Assembly (NCBI GenBank): GCA_938022485.1
Contig: CALIEE010000178.1
Span: 1-5,585, forward strand
Origin: an uncultured bacterium
GTDB lineage: Bacteria; Bdellovibrionota_C; UBA2361; SZUA-149; CALKYB01
Length of the DNA stretch: 5,585 bases
Reading direction: 5' to 3'
A program made the translations under genes and the position numbers. Positions 1 to 5,585 of this stretch are shown piece after piece. Every line of letters starts with the position of its first letter. Positions within the stretch are counted from its first letter, which is position 1. The notes below the pieces were generated by a model. That model was given only the letters and a program-made list of their open reading frames with translations, made no database searches and was not told the origin of the DNA.

Positions 1-1
1 T

Positions 2-2008
2 CGCCTTACAAAAAGAAATTATATTCTTGATGATAAAGTTAAGGGTCGATTAACTATTTATCAACCAGAGCCTCTTCCAATGACTCAGTTGATCAAGACT
101 TTTGAAGATGCAATCCAGCACAAAGGTTTTGCCTCAGTGCCAATGGGCGGAAATACTTGGAAGATTGTACTAGCAAGAGATGCCAAGACGTCTACAATTC
201 CATTGCTAATGGACAAAGGTTCAGCTGAAGCCGGCACAGTTATCACTAGACTGGTTAAACTTACTTACGCTGATGCGCAGGCAATTAGGCCTACTTTGCA
301 ACGATTTGTTTCTAGAGACGGTATTGTTGAGATAGCGGAGGGAACCAATAGCTTAATAATTGTTGATTCCGTAGAGAATATTAAAAGATTGGAGAACCTT
401 GTTCAGGAAATAGACTTCCCTGCTGAAAACCAACAAACAAAAGTTATTCCAGTTAAGCATGCTTCTTCAGAAGATTTAGCCGAAAAAATCAATAGAATAC
501 TGGCAGCTAATCCCGGAACTCGAAAAACCTCTCAGGTAGTTGTAAGAAGAGGACGTGCTCAGCGGCAGACAAGAACCGAGCCAGGTAAAGGACCTGAAGG
601 TGAGGTGTTTAGCGATGATCGGACTAATTCGCTCATTGCCGTCGGAACAGCCAAGTTGATCGAGAAGGTTGAAGGTCTGGTTCAGGAACTAGATAGCCCT
701 ATTGATCGATCGAATGAAAGTTTCTTTTTATATAAGCTTCAAAACGCTGATGCTGAAGAGTTGGTTGAAATTCTTAACCAAATCATTACTGGTGAAGGTA
801 GTTCAGGAGAGCAAAGCTCACCTAGAGGGCTTAGGTCTGCCAGAAGAGGTAGTAGCCTTTCTAGAAATCAAGCAGCCAGCAATTCTCAATCCCAAGCTCC
901 AGCAAGCGGAAGCAATAACAAGTTTCAAGCTGGTAAAAAAGTTAACTTTGAAGAAACTATCAGCATTGCTGCCGACACTAGAACTAATTCGGTTGTAGTG
1001 AATTCATCTCAGTCTGATTATGACAAATTAGTCAAGCTCATCAAACAGTTGGATGTTCAACGCAAGCAAGTGCTTGTTGAGGCAGCGGTAATTGAAGTTA
1101 CTATGAGCAATCAGGATGAGTTTGGATTAGATTGGAGATCAGCTGAAGGAGTTCAGAATGGAACTGTCGTTGGCCAGGGTAACTTTAGTAATCTCCCATC
1201 AATTCTGGGAGCACCTGGGGCACTACCTTCTGTTCTAGAGAGTCCAGGAAGTTTACAGGGACTTGCTTTGCAAGCGATTAGTCAGGGAACTTTGACTCTA
1301 CCGGGTGGCATTGCAATGCCAACTCAGTCGGTAGTTCTTAACGCCTTAAAACTTAACAGTGCGGTGAATGTTCTCTCAAGTCCATCAATTCTTACCTCTG
1401 ACAATGAAGAGGCTGAGATTATTGTGGGTGAGAATGTTCCGGTTGTAACTAGTCGTGCAACGGACCCGTCTAACCTAGGGAACCAATTTAACCAAATTGA
1501 CCGCCAGGATGTAGGTATTACTTTGAGAATTACCCCTCAAATTACCAATGGTGAGTATGTAAATCTTAAGATATTCGTTGAAATATCCTCGGTTGTTCCT
1601 GGCACTAGGAATGCTGAGAATGGATTAACAACAAATGTTAGAACCACTGAAACCTCTGTTGTTGTGAAAAACAATCAGATGGTGGTTACTGGAGGACTTC
1701 TCTCAGACAGTACTATTGAGCAAGAAGCTGGGGTGCCTTTACTAATGGAAATCCCAGTATTGGGTAATCTGTTCAAATCTAAAAGTGAAACTGTTCAACA
1801 AACAAACTTGTTAATCTTGATTACACCAAGAATTGTTAACGATGATATCTCGGCTCAAATGGCAACAGATTACTATGGCTCTAGGCTTCCAAAAAGTCTT
1901 GAGAATGCCAGAAAGACTTTAAGCTCACCAATGGTGGGACAGTTAAAAGAAGAGGAAGAGAGAAAACCGTTTATTGAGGAGGATGTTGTCGATGACCTTG
2001 ATTTCTAA
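2..2008 (+). CDS. gspD: Type II secretion system secretin GspD (5'-truncated by window edge)
   Basis: Outer-membrane secretin whose multimeric ring lets folded periplasmic proteins leave the cell. The frame is open to the window's left edge, and the 26 codons before the first ATG (position 80) already read as N0 domain (NYILDDKVKGRLTIY), so that ATG is internal and the true start and signal peptide lie upstream. In the 668 visible residues: N0 about 1-79 (TWKIVLARDAK), N1 about 80-140, N2 about 145-235 and N3 about 240-350. The three N1-N3 modules share a TNS-type motif (GTNSLIIV, RTNSLIAV, RTNSVVVN). The secretin beta-domain spans about 356-612, from VLVEAAVIEV through GENVPVVT and VVTGGLL to VPLLMEIPVLGNLF and LLILITPRIV. 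The N2 loop is long and basic, and N3 carries a Ser/Gln/Asn-rich insert. A short acidic tail (EEDVVDDLDF) ends the protein. The domain set and the N0 domain favour GspD over PilQ or a phage secretin. The next gene overlaps its end by 17 bases. Confidence 0.95.
   Translation, partial: RLTKRNYILDDKVKGRLTIYQPEPLPMTQLIKTFEDAIQHKGFASVPMGGNTWKIVLARDAKTSTIPLLMDKGSAEAGTVITRLVKLTYADAQAIRPTLQRFVSRDGIVEIAEGTNSLIIVDSVENIKRLENLVQEIDFPAENQQTKVIPVKHASSEDLAEKINRILAANPGTRKTSQVVVRRGRAQRQTRTEPGKGPEGEVFSDDRTNSLIAVGTAKLIEKVEGLVQELDSPIDRSNESFFLYKLQNADAEELVEILNQIITGEGSSGEQSSPRGLRSARRGSSLSRNQAASNSQSQAPASGSNNKFQAGKKVNFEETISIAADTRTNSVVVNSSQSDYDKLVKLIKQLDVQRKQVLVEAAVIEVTMSNQDEFGLDWRSAEGVQNGTVVGQGNFSNLPSILGAPGALPSVLESPGSLQGLALQAISQGTLTLPGGIAMPTQSVVLNALKLNSAVNVLSSPSILTSDNEEAEIIVGENVPVVTSRATDPSNLGNQFNQIDRQDVGITLRITPQITNGEYVNLKIFVEISSVVPGTRNAENGLTTNVRTTETSVVVKNNQMVVTGGLLSDSTIEQEAGVPLLMEIPVLGNLFKSKSETVQQTNLLILITPRIVNDDISAQMATDYYGSRLPKSLENARKTLSSPMVGQLKEEEERKPFIEEDVVDDLDF
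1977..1982 (+). promoter_or_regulatory. Ribosome binding site (AGGAGG) inside the gspD end
   Basis: A perfect AGGAGG lies within the last codons of gspD. It sits nine bases before the ATG at 1992, the ideal distance, but touches the ATG at 1983 and overlaps the longer frame opening with TTG at 1974. It therefore selects 1992 as the start of the downstream gene. Because it is read through by ribosomes finishing gspD, it suggests translational coupling. Confidence 0.75.
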
Positions 2009-2669
2009 GAATACTATTATTGGCTCAGCCTTAGCGATCTTGGGCTTTGGGCAAAGTGCACTGGCTTGTGATTTTGTTCAAAACTCTGTCGATGTTGAGA
2101 GATTATCAGTCACCGTTGATGCAGATCTTTCAGATTGGGAAAATGTTGACTTTCAAAAAATTGAAGAGACTTGCGCTTCCTGTGATGAATTGAACTCAAA
2201 GGATATGAGGGCCGAATTTGCCGTGACAGTGGATCAAAACAACCTTTATCTTGTGGCAGTTGTGATAGACGATGAGGTGGATATTAACGGTAGTACCAAA
2301 ATATTCGACCTAGATGGTATTGAAGTTATGATTGATGGCTTCAATAATTGTTCTGAAAAGTTTTATGATGATGACATGATGTTGTTTGTTACTGCCGATG
2401 GCCGTTTCCAGTTTAAAAGCCCGACGCGCTCCACAGATAGAATTGAAGTAGCTACTAGCATTATTGAAGACGGTTATATGATTGAGCTATCTATTCCATG
2501 GCAAATCATTGGCAGCTATCCTGATGAGGCATCTTCAATGGGCTTTTCTATCTCGGTAAATGATAGAGACGGTGAAAATAGAGAGGGGCAATTCTTTTGG
2601 CACTACTCTACTAAGCATTGGGAAAACACAGGGGACTGGGCCTCTTTACATTTCTTAGATAATAAATAG
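1992..2669 (+). CDS. Exported protein with CBM9-like (carbohydrate-binding family 9) domain
   Basis: A 225-residue exported protein. Residues 1-25 form a signal peptide: K6, a hydrophobic core about 8-20, then SALA before C26. ALA fits signal peptidase I. C26 also fits a loose lipobox, though A at -3 and L at -2 are poor, so a lipoprotein is possible. The rest resembles the CBM9-like/DOMON-type beta-sandwich found in xylanase-binding modules and many surface proteins: an opening strand with LSDW (46-49), NLYLVAVVIDDEV (84-96), DLDGIEVMID (107-116), DGYMIELSIPW (160-170), NDRDGENREG (190-199) and a closing W-x-S-L-H strand. Cys 26, 61, 64 and 120 could form disulfides. No catalytic domain is present, so a binding or structural role is inferred and the ligand is unknown. 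The start at 1992 is chosen for its AGGAGG; 1983 is the alternative. It overlaps gspD by 17 bases and is probably cotranscribed with it. Confidence 0.8.
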   Translation: MTLISKNTIIGSALAILGFGQSALACDFVQNSVDVERLSVTVDADLSDWENVDFQKIEETCASCDELNSKDMRAEFAVTVDQNNLYLVAVVIDDEVDINGSTKIFDLDGIEVMIDGFNNCSEKFYDDDMMLFVTADGRFQFKSPTRSTDRIEVATSIIEDGYMIELSIPWQIIGSYPDEASSMGFSISVNDRDGENREGQFFWHYSTKHWENTGDWASLHFLDNK

Positions 2670-3018
2670 TTTCGACTTTTTTCATCAAGTTCTAAATCTT
2701 TCCTCAGCTATATATAGAAGTATTGGTCTTCCATTGAAATCCTAGGTCAGGAGACTTATCAACAACATCAGTATATTGTCTTTTCCAGTCTTTTCTCTGA
2801 AAATACGGCGTTTCAGCGCTAGAAACTGCAAGATCTCTTCAGAGATTATGATGAATTGCGTCTTGGTTGTTGATAAAAAACAAGGAATTTGAAGTGGACG
2901 CGGTATATAGTTACAAGTATTGTCGTCCAACTCTTTGAGATGAGGAAGGACCTCTTTTAATAATCCCTGGCAAGCTTCAAGTTTGGGAGCCTCTCGCCGG
3001 ACAAAAACGGGTATCAAT
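2670..3018. other. 349-base intergenic region, no convincing gene on the + strand
   Basis: No + strand frame of useful length is present and there is no clear terminator for the gspD unit. Visible small items are a CTATATATAG palindrome (2708-2717), an ATCTCT/AGAGAT inverted repeat (2833-2846) and a short GAGG/CCTC hairpin followed by TTTT (2942-2958). A weak promoter-like pair, TTGAAG (2889-2894) and TACAAG (2912-2917) at 17-base spacing, could serve the FKBP gene, but the match is poor. On the minus strand a frame runs open from 3101 to 2742; about 92 of its codons lie in this gap and the rest is antisense to the FKBP signal peptide. I do not call it a gene because no start with a ribosome site is seen. 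Confidence 0.6.
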
Positions 3019-3729
3019 ATGAATTTTAAAACTTTCGGTGCCGCTCTTTCAATTGCTGCCATTCCAGCAGTGGCTGGCGCTGAGCCTAAAATTGAATCCA
3101 ACGAAGATATTTTTAGTTATGGTAGTGGCCAGTCAATGGGCCAGAGAATGAAGCTACAAGGTGTGGACGTTAACCCTGATCTTTTCGCATTGGGTCTTAA
3201 AGATGGAATTGCAGGTAAAGAAAGTAGAGTTCCGATTGAGAAAATGCAGGCTGCTGGCAAAGCTCTTCAAGAAGAGATGATCGCTAAAAAGCAGAAAGAA
3301 GCAGATGCAAATCTAGCTTCTGGGAAGAAATTTCTTGATGAGAACAAAGCAAAGGATGGTATTAAAACTACTGACTCTGGCCTACAGTACCAGGTGGTTA
3401 AGGAAGGTAACGGAAAACAACCAGCTGCCACTGATAAGGTTACTGTTCACTACAAGGGAACTCTAGTTGATGGAACTGAGTTTGATAGTTCTTTCAAGAG
3501 AAACAAGCCTGCTGAGTTTGGTTTAAACCAAGTTATCAAAGGTTGGACTGAAGGAATCCAAACGATGAAAGTTGGCGGAAAGAGTAAATTCTTTATTCCA
3601 TCTGATCTTGCATATGGTCCTCAGGGAAGACCTGGAATTCCAGGAAATTCAGTTCTTATTTTCGATGTGGAGCTTATTGATGTTGCTGAAGCAGCGGCAG
3701 CGGCTAAGCCTGCTCAGCCGCAAGGTTAA
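3019..3729 (+). CDS. Periplasmic FKBP-type peptidyl-prolyl cis-trans isomerase (Mip/FkpA-like)
   Basis: Catalyses cis-trans isomerisation of peptide bonds before proline and probably acts as a folding helper in the periplasm. The protein has 236 residues. A signal peptide (1-21) ends VAGA before E22, with no lipobox cysteine. The FKBP_N dimerisation region spans about 32-110 (SYGSGQSMGQRM, then a long helix rich in K, E and A). The FKBP domain spans about 115-222. Pocket residues visible are Y145 (VHYKG), F155 and D156 (EFDSS), V172-I173 and W176 (VIKGWTEG), Y199 (AYG) and F215 (IFDVEL). An Ala/Pro/Gln tail follows (223-236). Length and layout match FkpA and Mip. I chose ATG 3019 over an in-frame TTG at 2983 because it gives a standard signal peptide; its ribosome site is weak. 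The gene probably has its own promoter in the upstream gap and ends at the hairpin near 3804-3841. Confidence 0.93.
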   Translation: MNFKTFGAALSIAAIPAVAGAEPKIESNEDIFSYGSGQSMGQRMKLQGVDVNPDLFALGLKDGIAGKESRVPIEKMQAAGKALQEEMIAKKQKEADANLASGKKFLDENKAKDGIKTTDSGLQYQVVKEGNGKQPAATDKVTVHYKGTLVDGTEFDSSFKRNKPAEFGLNQVIKGWTEGIQTMKVGGKSKFFIPSDLAYGPQGRPGIPGNSVLIFDVELIDVAEAAAAAKPAQPQG

Positions 3730-3803
3730 GTATAATTTTCAGTATTTAGGGCGCTTATAGAAAAAGCGACTACAGTGCGGGGAAAACATAATTAAATACA
3801 GAG

Positions 3804-3841
3804 GCTCTGGAGTGGATATTTAGTAAATATCCACTCAGAGC
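3804..3841. terminator. Strong hairpin between convergent genes, likely bidirectional terminator
   Basis: A nearly perfect inverted repeat: a 12-bp inner stem (3810-3821 with 3825-3836) closed by an AGT loop, extended by five outer pairs (3804-3808 with 3837-3841) across one bulged G at 3809. It lies 74 bases after the FKBP stop and 33 bases after the minus-strand gene's stop, where a shared terminator is expected. Neither side has a long U-tract (TTTCT on the + side, a scattered T-rich stretch on the minus side), so termination is inferred from stem strength and position. A protein-binding palindrome or a dispersed repeat unit is the alternative. Confidence 0.6.
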
Positions 3842-3874
3842 TTTCTGAACAAAAAACCCCTTTCCTACATCATA

Positions 3875-4687
3875 CTATGCTGCTTGCGTGTAGAGTCGAT
3901 TGTAAAGTCTCGAAGCTCTATCTCTCTCCTCGTCAGTCATAACGTCTTTGTCGCGTTGAAATAAGACGATGGCTTCCATAGCGGTAACGAAGTCATCTGA
4001 GTAATCCAGCAGGGCTTGAAAAGCCATGTTGATATCATACTGAAGCTCTTGTCTGCGATGATTTGCAACAAGGCTTTGTACGGCAGTAGGCAAAAGATTA
4101 GCCATTCCTGAGACTCGGCCAAAACCACCAAGCTCTCCCACAAGGGCTAGAGCGGTGTCGGGGCCTGAGAAAAACTTCTTTCTGAGCTCGTCTTGGACAA
4201 ATTTTATTCTTGAAGCAATTGCTTGATTTTCGGTGCTGCGAGAATCTTTCAGACCTAAGAAAAGCTCATATTCACTGCATATGCGAATTAGTTGATTGCT
4301 CACCGGCTTAGTGATTTGCGGTAGATCAATATCGTAAAGTAGTAGACCGGTGTCTCGTACTCCTTCAGCCAGAACGTTCAAATTCTCTAGGGTCTCTAGG
4401 CATCTGGTTTGATCAGTGAAACCCTTCCAAGTGGAAATTTGGTTTGGTGCATAGATGAAATAAACGCTTTTTTTCTCTTTGCGCTCATAAAGCTCTAGAG
4501 TCAGATCTTTTAACTCTTCTCTACTCATTAAAGAAATATTTATGTATATTTCTTCAAAATACCTTAGAGCAAAGTTTAATAGCATCTTTAGTTGCGCGGT
4601 GCTCAACTGATCCCAGCATCTTCCGGTGGTACCACCCACCAAAACAGCTTTTATTCCCTCGGATGCCAGCCACTTCCAGTACTTTTT
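3875..4687 (-). CDS. Unrecognised protein, C-terminal part of a frame-broken gene
   Basis: I do not recognise the family. This frame is open from 4687 (just after an in-frame TAG at 4690-4688) to the TAG at 3877-3875, giving about 270 residues. It looks like real protein from its first codons: YWKWLASEGIKAVLVGG, then TTGRCWDQL, then amphipathic helices (LKMLLNFALRYFEE, REELKDLTLELYE). Later landmarks are LLYDIDLPQITKP, GELGGFGRVSG and a charged C-terminus (TDEERDRASRLYNRLY). No transmembrane segment or known catalytic motif is seen; the glycine-rich VGGTTGR is not a Walker A. Possible independent starts are TTG 4642 or GTG 4639, both without a good ribosome site and inside an 89-base overlap with the upstream frame. 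I therefore read it as the downstream part of the gene covering 4554-5585, separated by a one-base indel. Confidence 0.75.
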   Translation of the reverse strand, partial: KKYWKWLASEGIKAVLVGGTTGRCWDQLSTAQLKMLLNFALRYFEEIYINISLMSREELKDLTLELYERKEKKSVYFIYAPNQISTWKGFTDQTRCLETLENLNVLAEGVRDTGLLLYDIDLPQITKPVSNQLIRICSEYELFLGLKDSRSTENQAIASRIKFVQDELRKKFFSGPDTALALVGELGGFGRVSGMANLLPTAVQSLVANHRRQELQYDINMAFQALLDYSDDFVTAMEAIVLFQRDKDVMTDEERDRASRLYNRLYTQAA

Positions 4688-5585
4688 CTAAGGTCTTTAG
4701 AAATAATTTCATTAGATTTTCATTCTTCCCATTCGAGCTTAGATATTTTTTGACGTCCTCAAGGCCTCCTTCCGGCAACGCTAACTTTATTGCGGACAGA
4801 GAGTCGTTGAGATTATCCAATTTGCTCAGGATTGTGGTTAAACCCTTTACTTGAACTTCACTAAGGTTGCTCAAAAACAATAATACAGTTTTAAGAGCCT
4901 TCATAGTCAAAGGTATTTCGTCGGTCTGGCTGGTAATGAAGTGAATAAGCTTTGGGTAATAGTCCTTGGCTTCATCGATTTTACTAGCTAAGTTCGCCAT
5001 TTCCGAATCATTAAGCAATTGGTGATTACGAGCAAAAATGAAATCCTTCTTAACCCAAAGGGCTGTGCTGACGAGAATGTCTGGAACTGGATTGTATACA
5101 TCTACAGACTCGAGACAGACCGCTAAGCCTTGCAAAGCGTGTCTACTAGTAATGAGTCTGAGGTCCAAACTGCTAAGCTCCGCTGGTTGATCGGAAAGAT
5201 AGAGCGACTGGAGAAGCCGCATTTTTTCCTCTTGAGGACTCGCTTCAATAGCATCTTCGAATCCATTTGAGATGTTTTCAAGGAGTTTCAATAGGGAATC
5301 TCCAAACCTCTCACCCACACTTATTTGACTAAGGTGTATAGCAAGTGGCGGCCAAATTTCATCTTTAAGAAATATGCCCAGGCATTTTAGATCCAAATTT
5401 TGTTTTTGAAGTGCCGTGCCTTTCAAAGATTTTCGATAATCATCGATGATTTTTAGGTGCCAATGATTTCGAACCAGAGGAATTATGGTCTCATCTAGTT
5501 TAAAGAAAACCTTTAATGTGTTTTCTTCCCTGTACCTCTGGATCAGCAAAAAGGGCCCTCGAAAAAGAATATAGTTCTCTTCATT
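4554..5585 (-). CDS. Unrecognised helical protein, 5'-truncated by window edge; N-terminal part of a frame-broken gene
   Basis: I do not recognise the family. The frame is open to the window's right edge and the residues before the first possible start (TTG at 5549) read as protein (NYILFRGPFLLIQRY), so the true start lies beyond the window and any signal peptide cannot be seen. The 343 codons encode a mostly alpha-helical, leucine-rich protein (for example LLKLLENISNGFEDAIEA, MKALKTVLLFLSNL, LTTILSKLDNLNDSLSAIKL), possibly a helical-repeat scaffold; that is inference. The last 43 or so residues, after LKTLEK, become rich in Cys, His, Trp and Gly and unlike the rest, consistent with out-of-frame reading after an indel near 4683-4687. 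Joining the two frames there gives at least 569 residues. The gene is convergent with the FKBP gene. Confidence 0.75.
   Translation of the reverse strand, partial: NEENYILFRGPFLLIQRYREENTLKVFFKLDETIIPLVRNHWHLKIIDDYRKSLKGTALQKQNLDLKCLGIFLKDEIWPPLAIHLSQISVGERFGDSLLKLLENISNGFEDAIEASPQEEKMRLLQSLYLSDQPAELSSLDLRLITSRHALQGLAVCLESVDVYNPVPDILVSTALWVKKDFIFARNHQLLNDSEMANLASKIDEAKDYYPKLIHFITSQTDEIPLTMKALKTVLLFLSNLSEVQVKGLTTILSKLDNLNDSLSAIKLALPEGGLEDVKKYLSSNGKNENLMKLFLKTLEKVLEVAGIRGNKSCFGGWYHRKMLGSVEHRATKDAIKLCSKVF
4683..4687 (-). other. Probable one-base frameshift in an A5 run (T5 on the + strand)
   Basis: On the minus strand the upstream frame reads T-L-E-K and then loses protein-like character. Skipping one A of the GAAAAAG run gives L-E-K-Y-W-K-W-L-A-S-E-G and joins the downstream frame seamlessly. 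The downstream frame has a TAG at 4690-4688, immediately before this run, so the switch must occur at or after it. A single-base insertion (real mutation or sequence error) is the simplest reading. Programmed +1 frameshifting is less likely because no recognisable signal is seen and A5 is short for polymerase slippage. Confidence 0.65.

Noticed and set aside
80..82. ATG at 80 as the start of gspD
   Set aside because: The frame is open upstream to the window edge and the preceding codons encode typical secretin N0 sequence, so this methionine is internal.
702..998. 98-codon + strand frame inside gspD
   Set aside because: It is fully contained in the secretin gene in another frame, has no ribosome site, and its translation is low-complexity leucine/lysine sequence with no recognisable family.
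3572..3760. 62-codon + strand frame over the end of the FKBP gene
   Set aside because: It overlaps the conserved catalytic part of the FKBP domain in another frame and has no features of its own.
3752..3768. CGCTT/AAGCG hairpin just after the FKBP gene as its terminator
   Set aside because: The stem is only five pairs, its loop is A-rich and no T-run follows. The larger hairpin at 3804-3841 is a much better candidate.
3937..4143. 68-codon minus-strand frame within the unknown gene
   Set aside because: It is an out-of-frame reading of the same strand as a longer, more protein-like frame.
4564..4700. Programmed ribosomal frameshift joining the two minus-strand frames
   Set aside because: The needed shift is +1, no stimulatory site is recognisable, and A5 is short for slippage. 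An indel is simpler.
4663..4854. 63-codon + strand frame opposite the unknown gene
   Set aside because: It is antisense to a region where the minus-strand frame is clearly protein-like, and it has no ribosome site or recognisable domain.

Overview
This is a 5.6 kb window from a moderately AT-rich Gram-negative bacterium. A type II secretion secretin and an exported FKBP-type prolyl isomerase imply an outer membrane and periplasm. The overall flavour (AT-rich coding, weak Shine-Dalgarno sites, the protein types) would suit an uncultured deltaproteobacterium-like or Bdellovibrionota/SAR324-like lineage. That placement is a guess; nothing here fixes the taxon.

Layout, left to right. Positions 2-2008 (+) hold the 3' part of gspD, the outer-membrane secretin of the type II secretion system; its 5' end lies before the window. 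Its last 17 bases overlap the start of a 225-residue exported protein (1992-2669, +) with a CBM9-like beta-sandwich signature. An AGGAGG inside gspD sets that start, so the two genes look translationally coupled. A 349-base gap (2670-3018) has no convincing gene on the + strand. It is followed by a Mip/FkpA-type periplasmic peptidyl-prolyl isomerase (3019-3729, +). A convergent intergenic region (3730-3874) carries a strong 17-bp hairpin, probably a bidirectional terminator. From 3875 to the right edge, the minus strand encodes a large protein I do not recognise. Its 5' end lies beyond the window, and it is split into two frames by what looks like one extra base in an A5 run (T5 on the + strand, 4683-4687).

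How the genes may work together: gspD forms the outer-membrane exit pore. The coupled CBM9-like protein, made with a signal peptide, is a plausible secreted substrate or envelope partner of that machine. The FKBP isomerase would assist folding of exported proteins in the same compartment but appears to be a separate transcription unit. The minus-strand gene has no evident link to them. I see no RNA genes, insertion sequences, CRISPR arrays or attachment sites, and no strong sign of a new defence or mobile system. The most notable items are the gspD-CBM9 coupling, the frameshifted unknown gene and the convergent hairpin.
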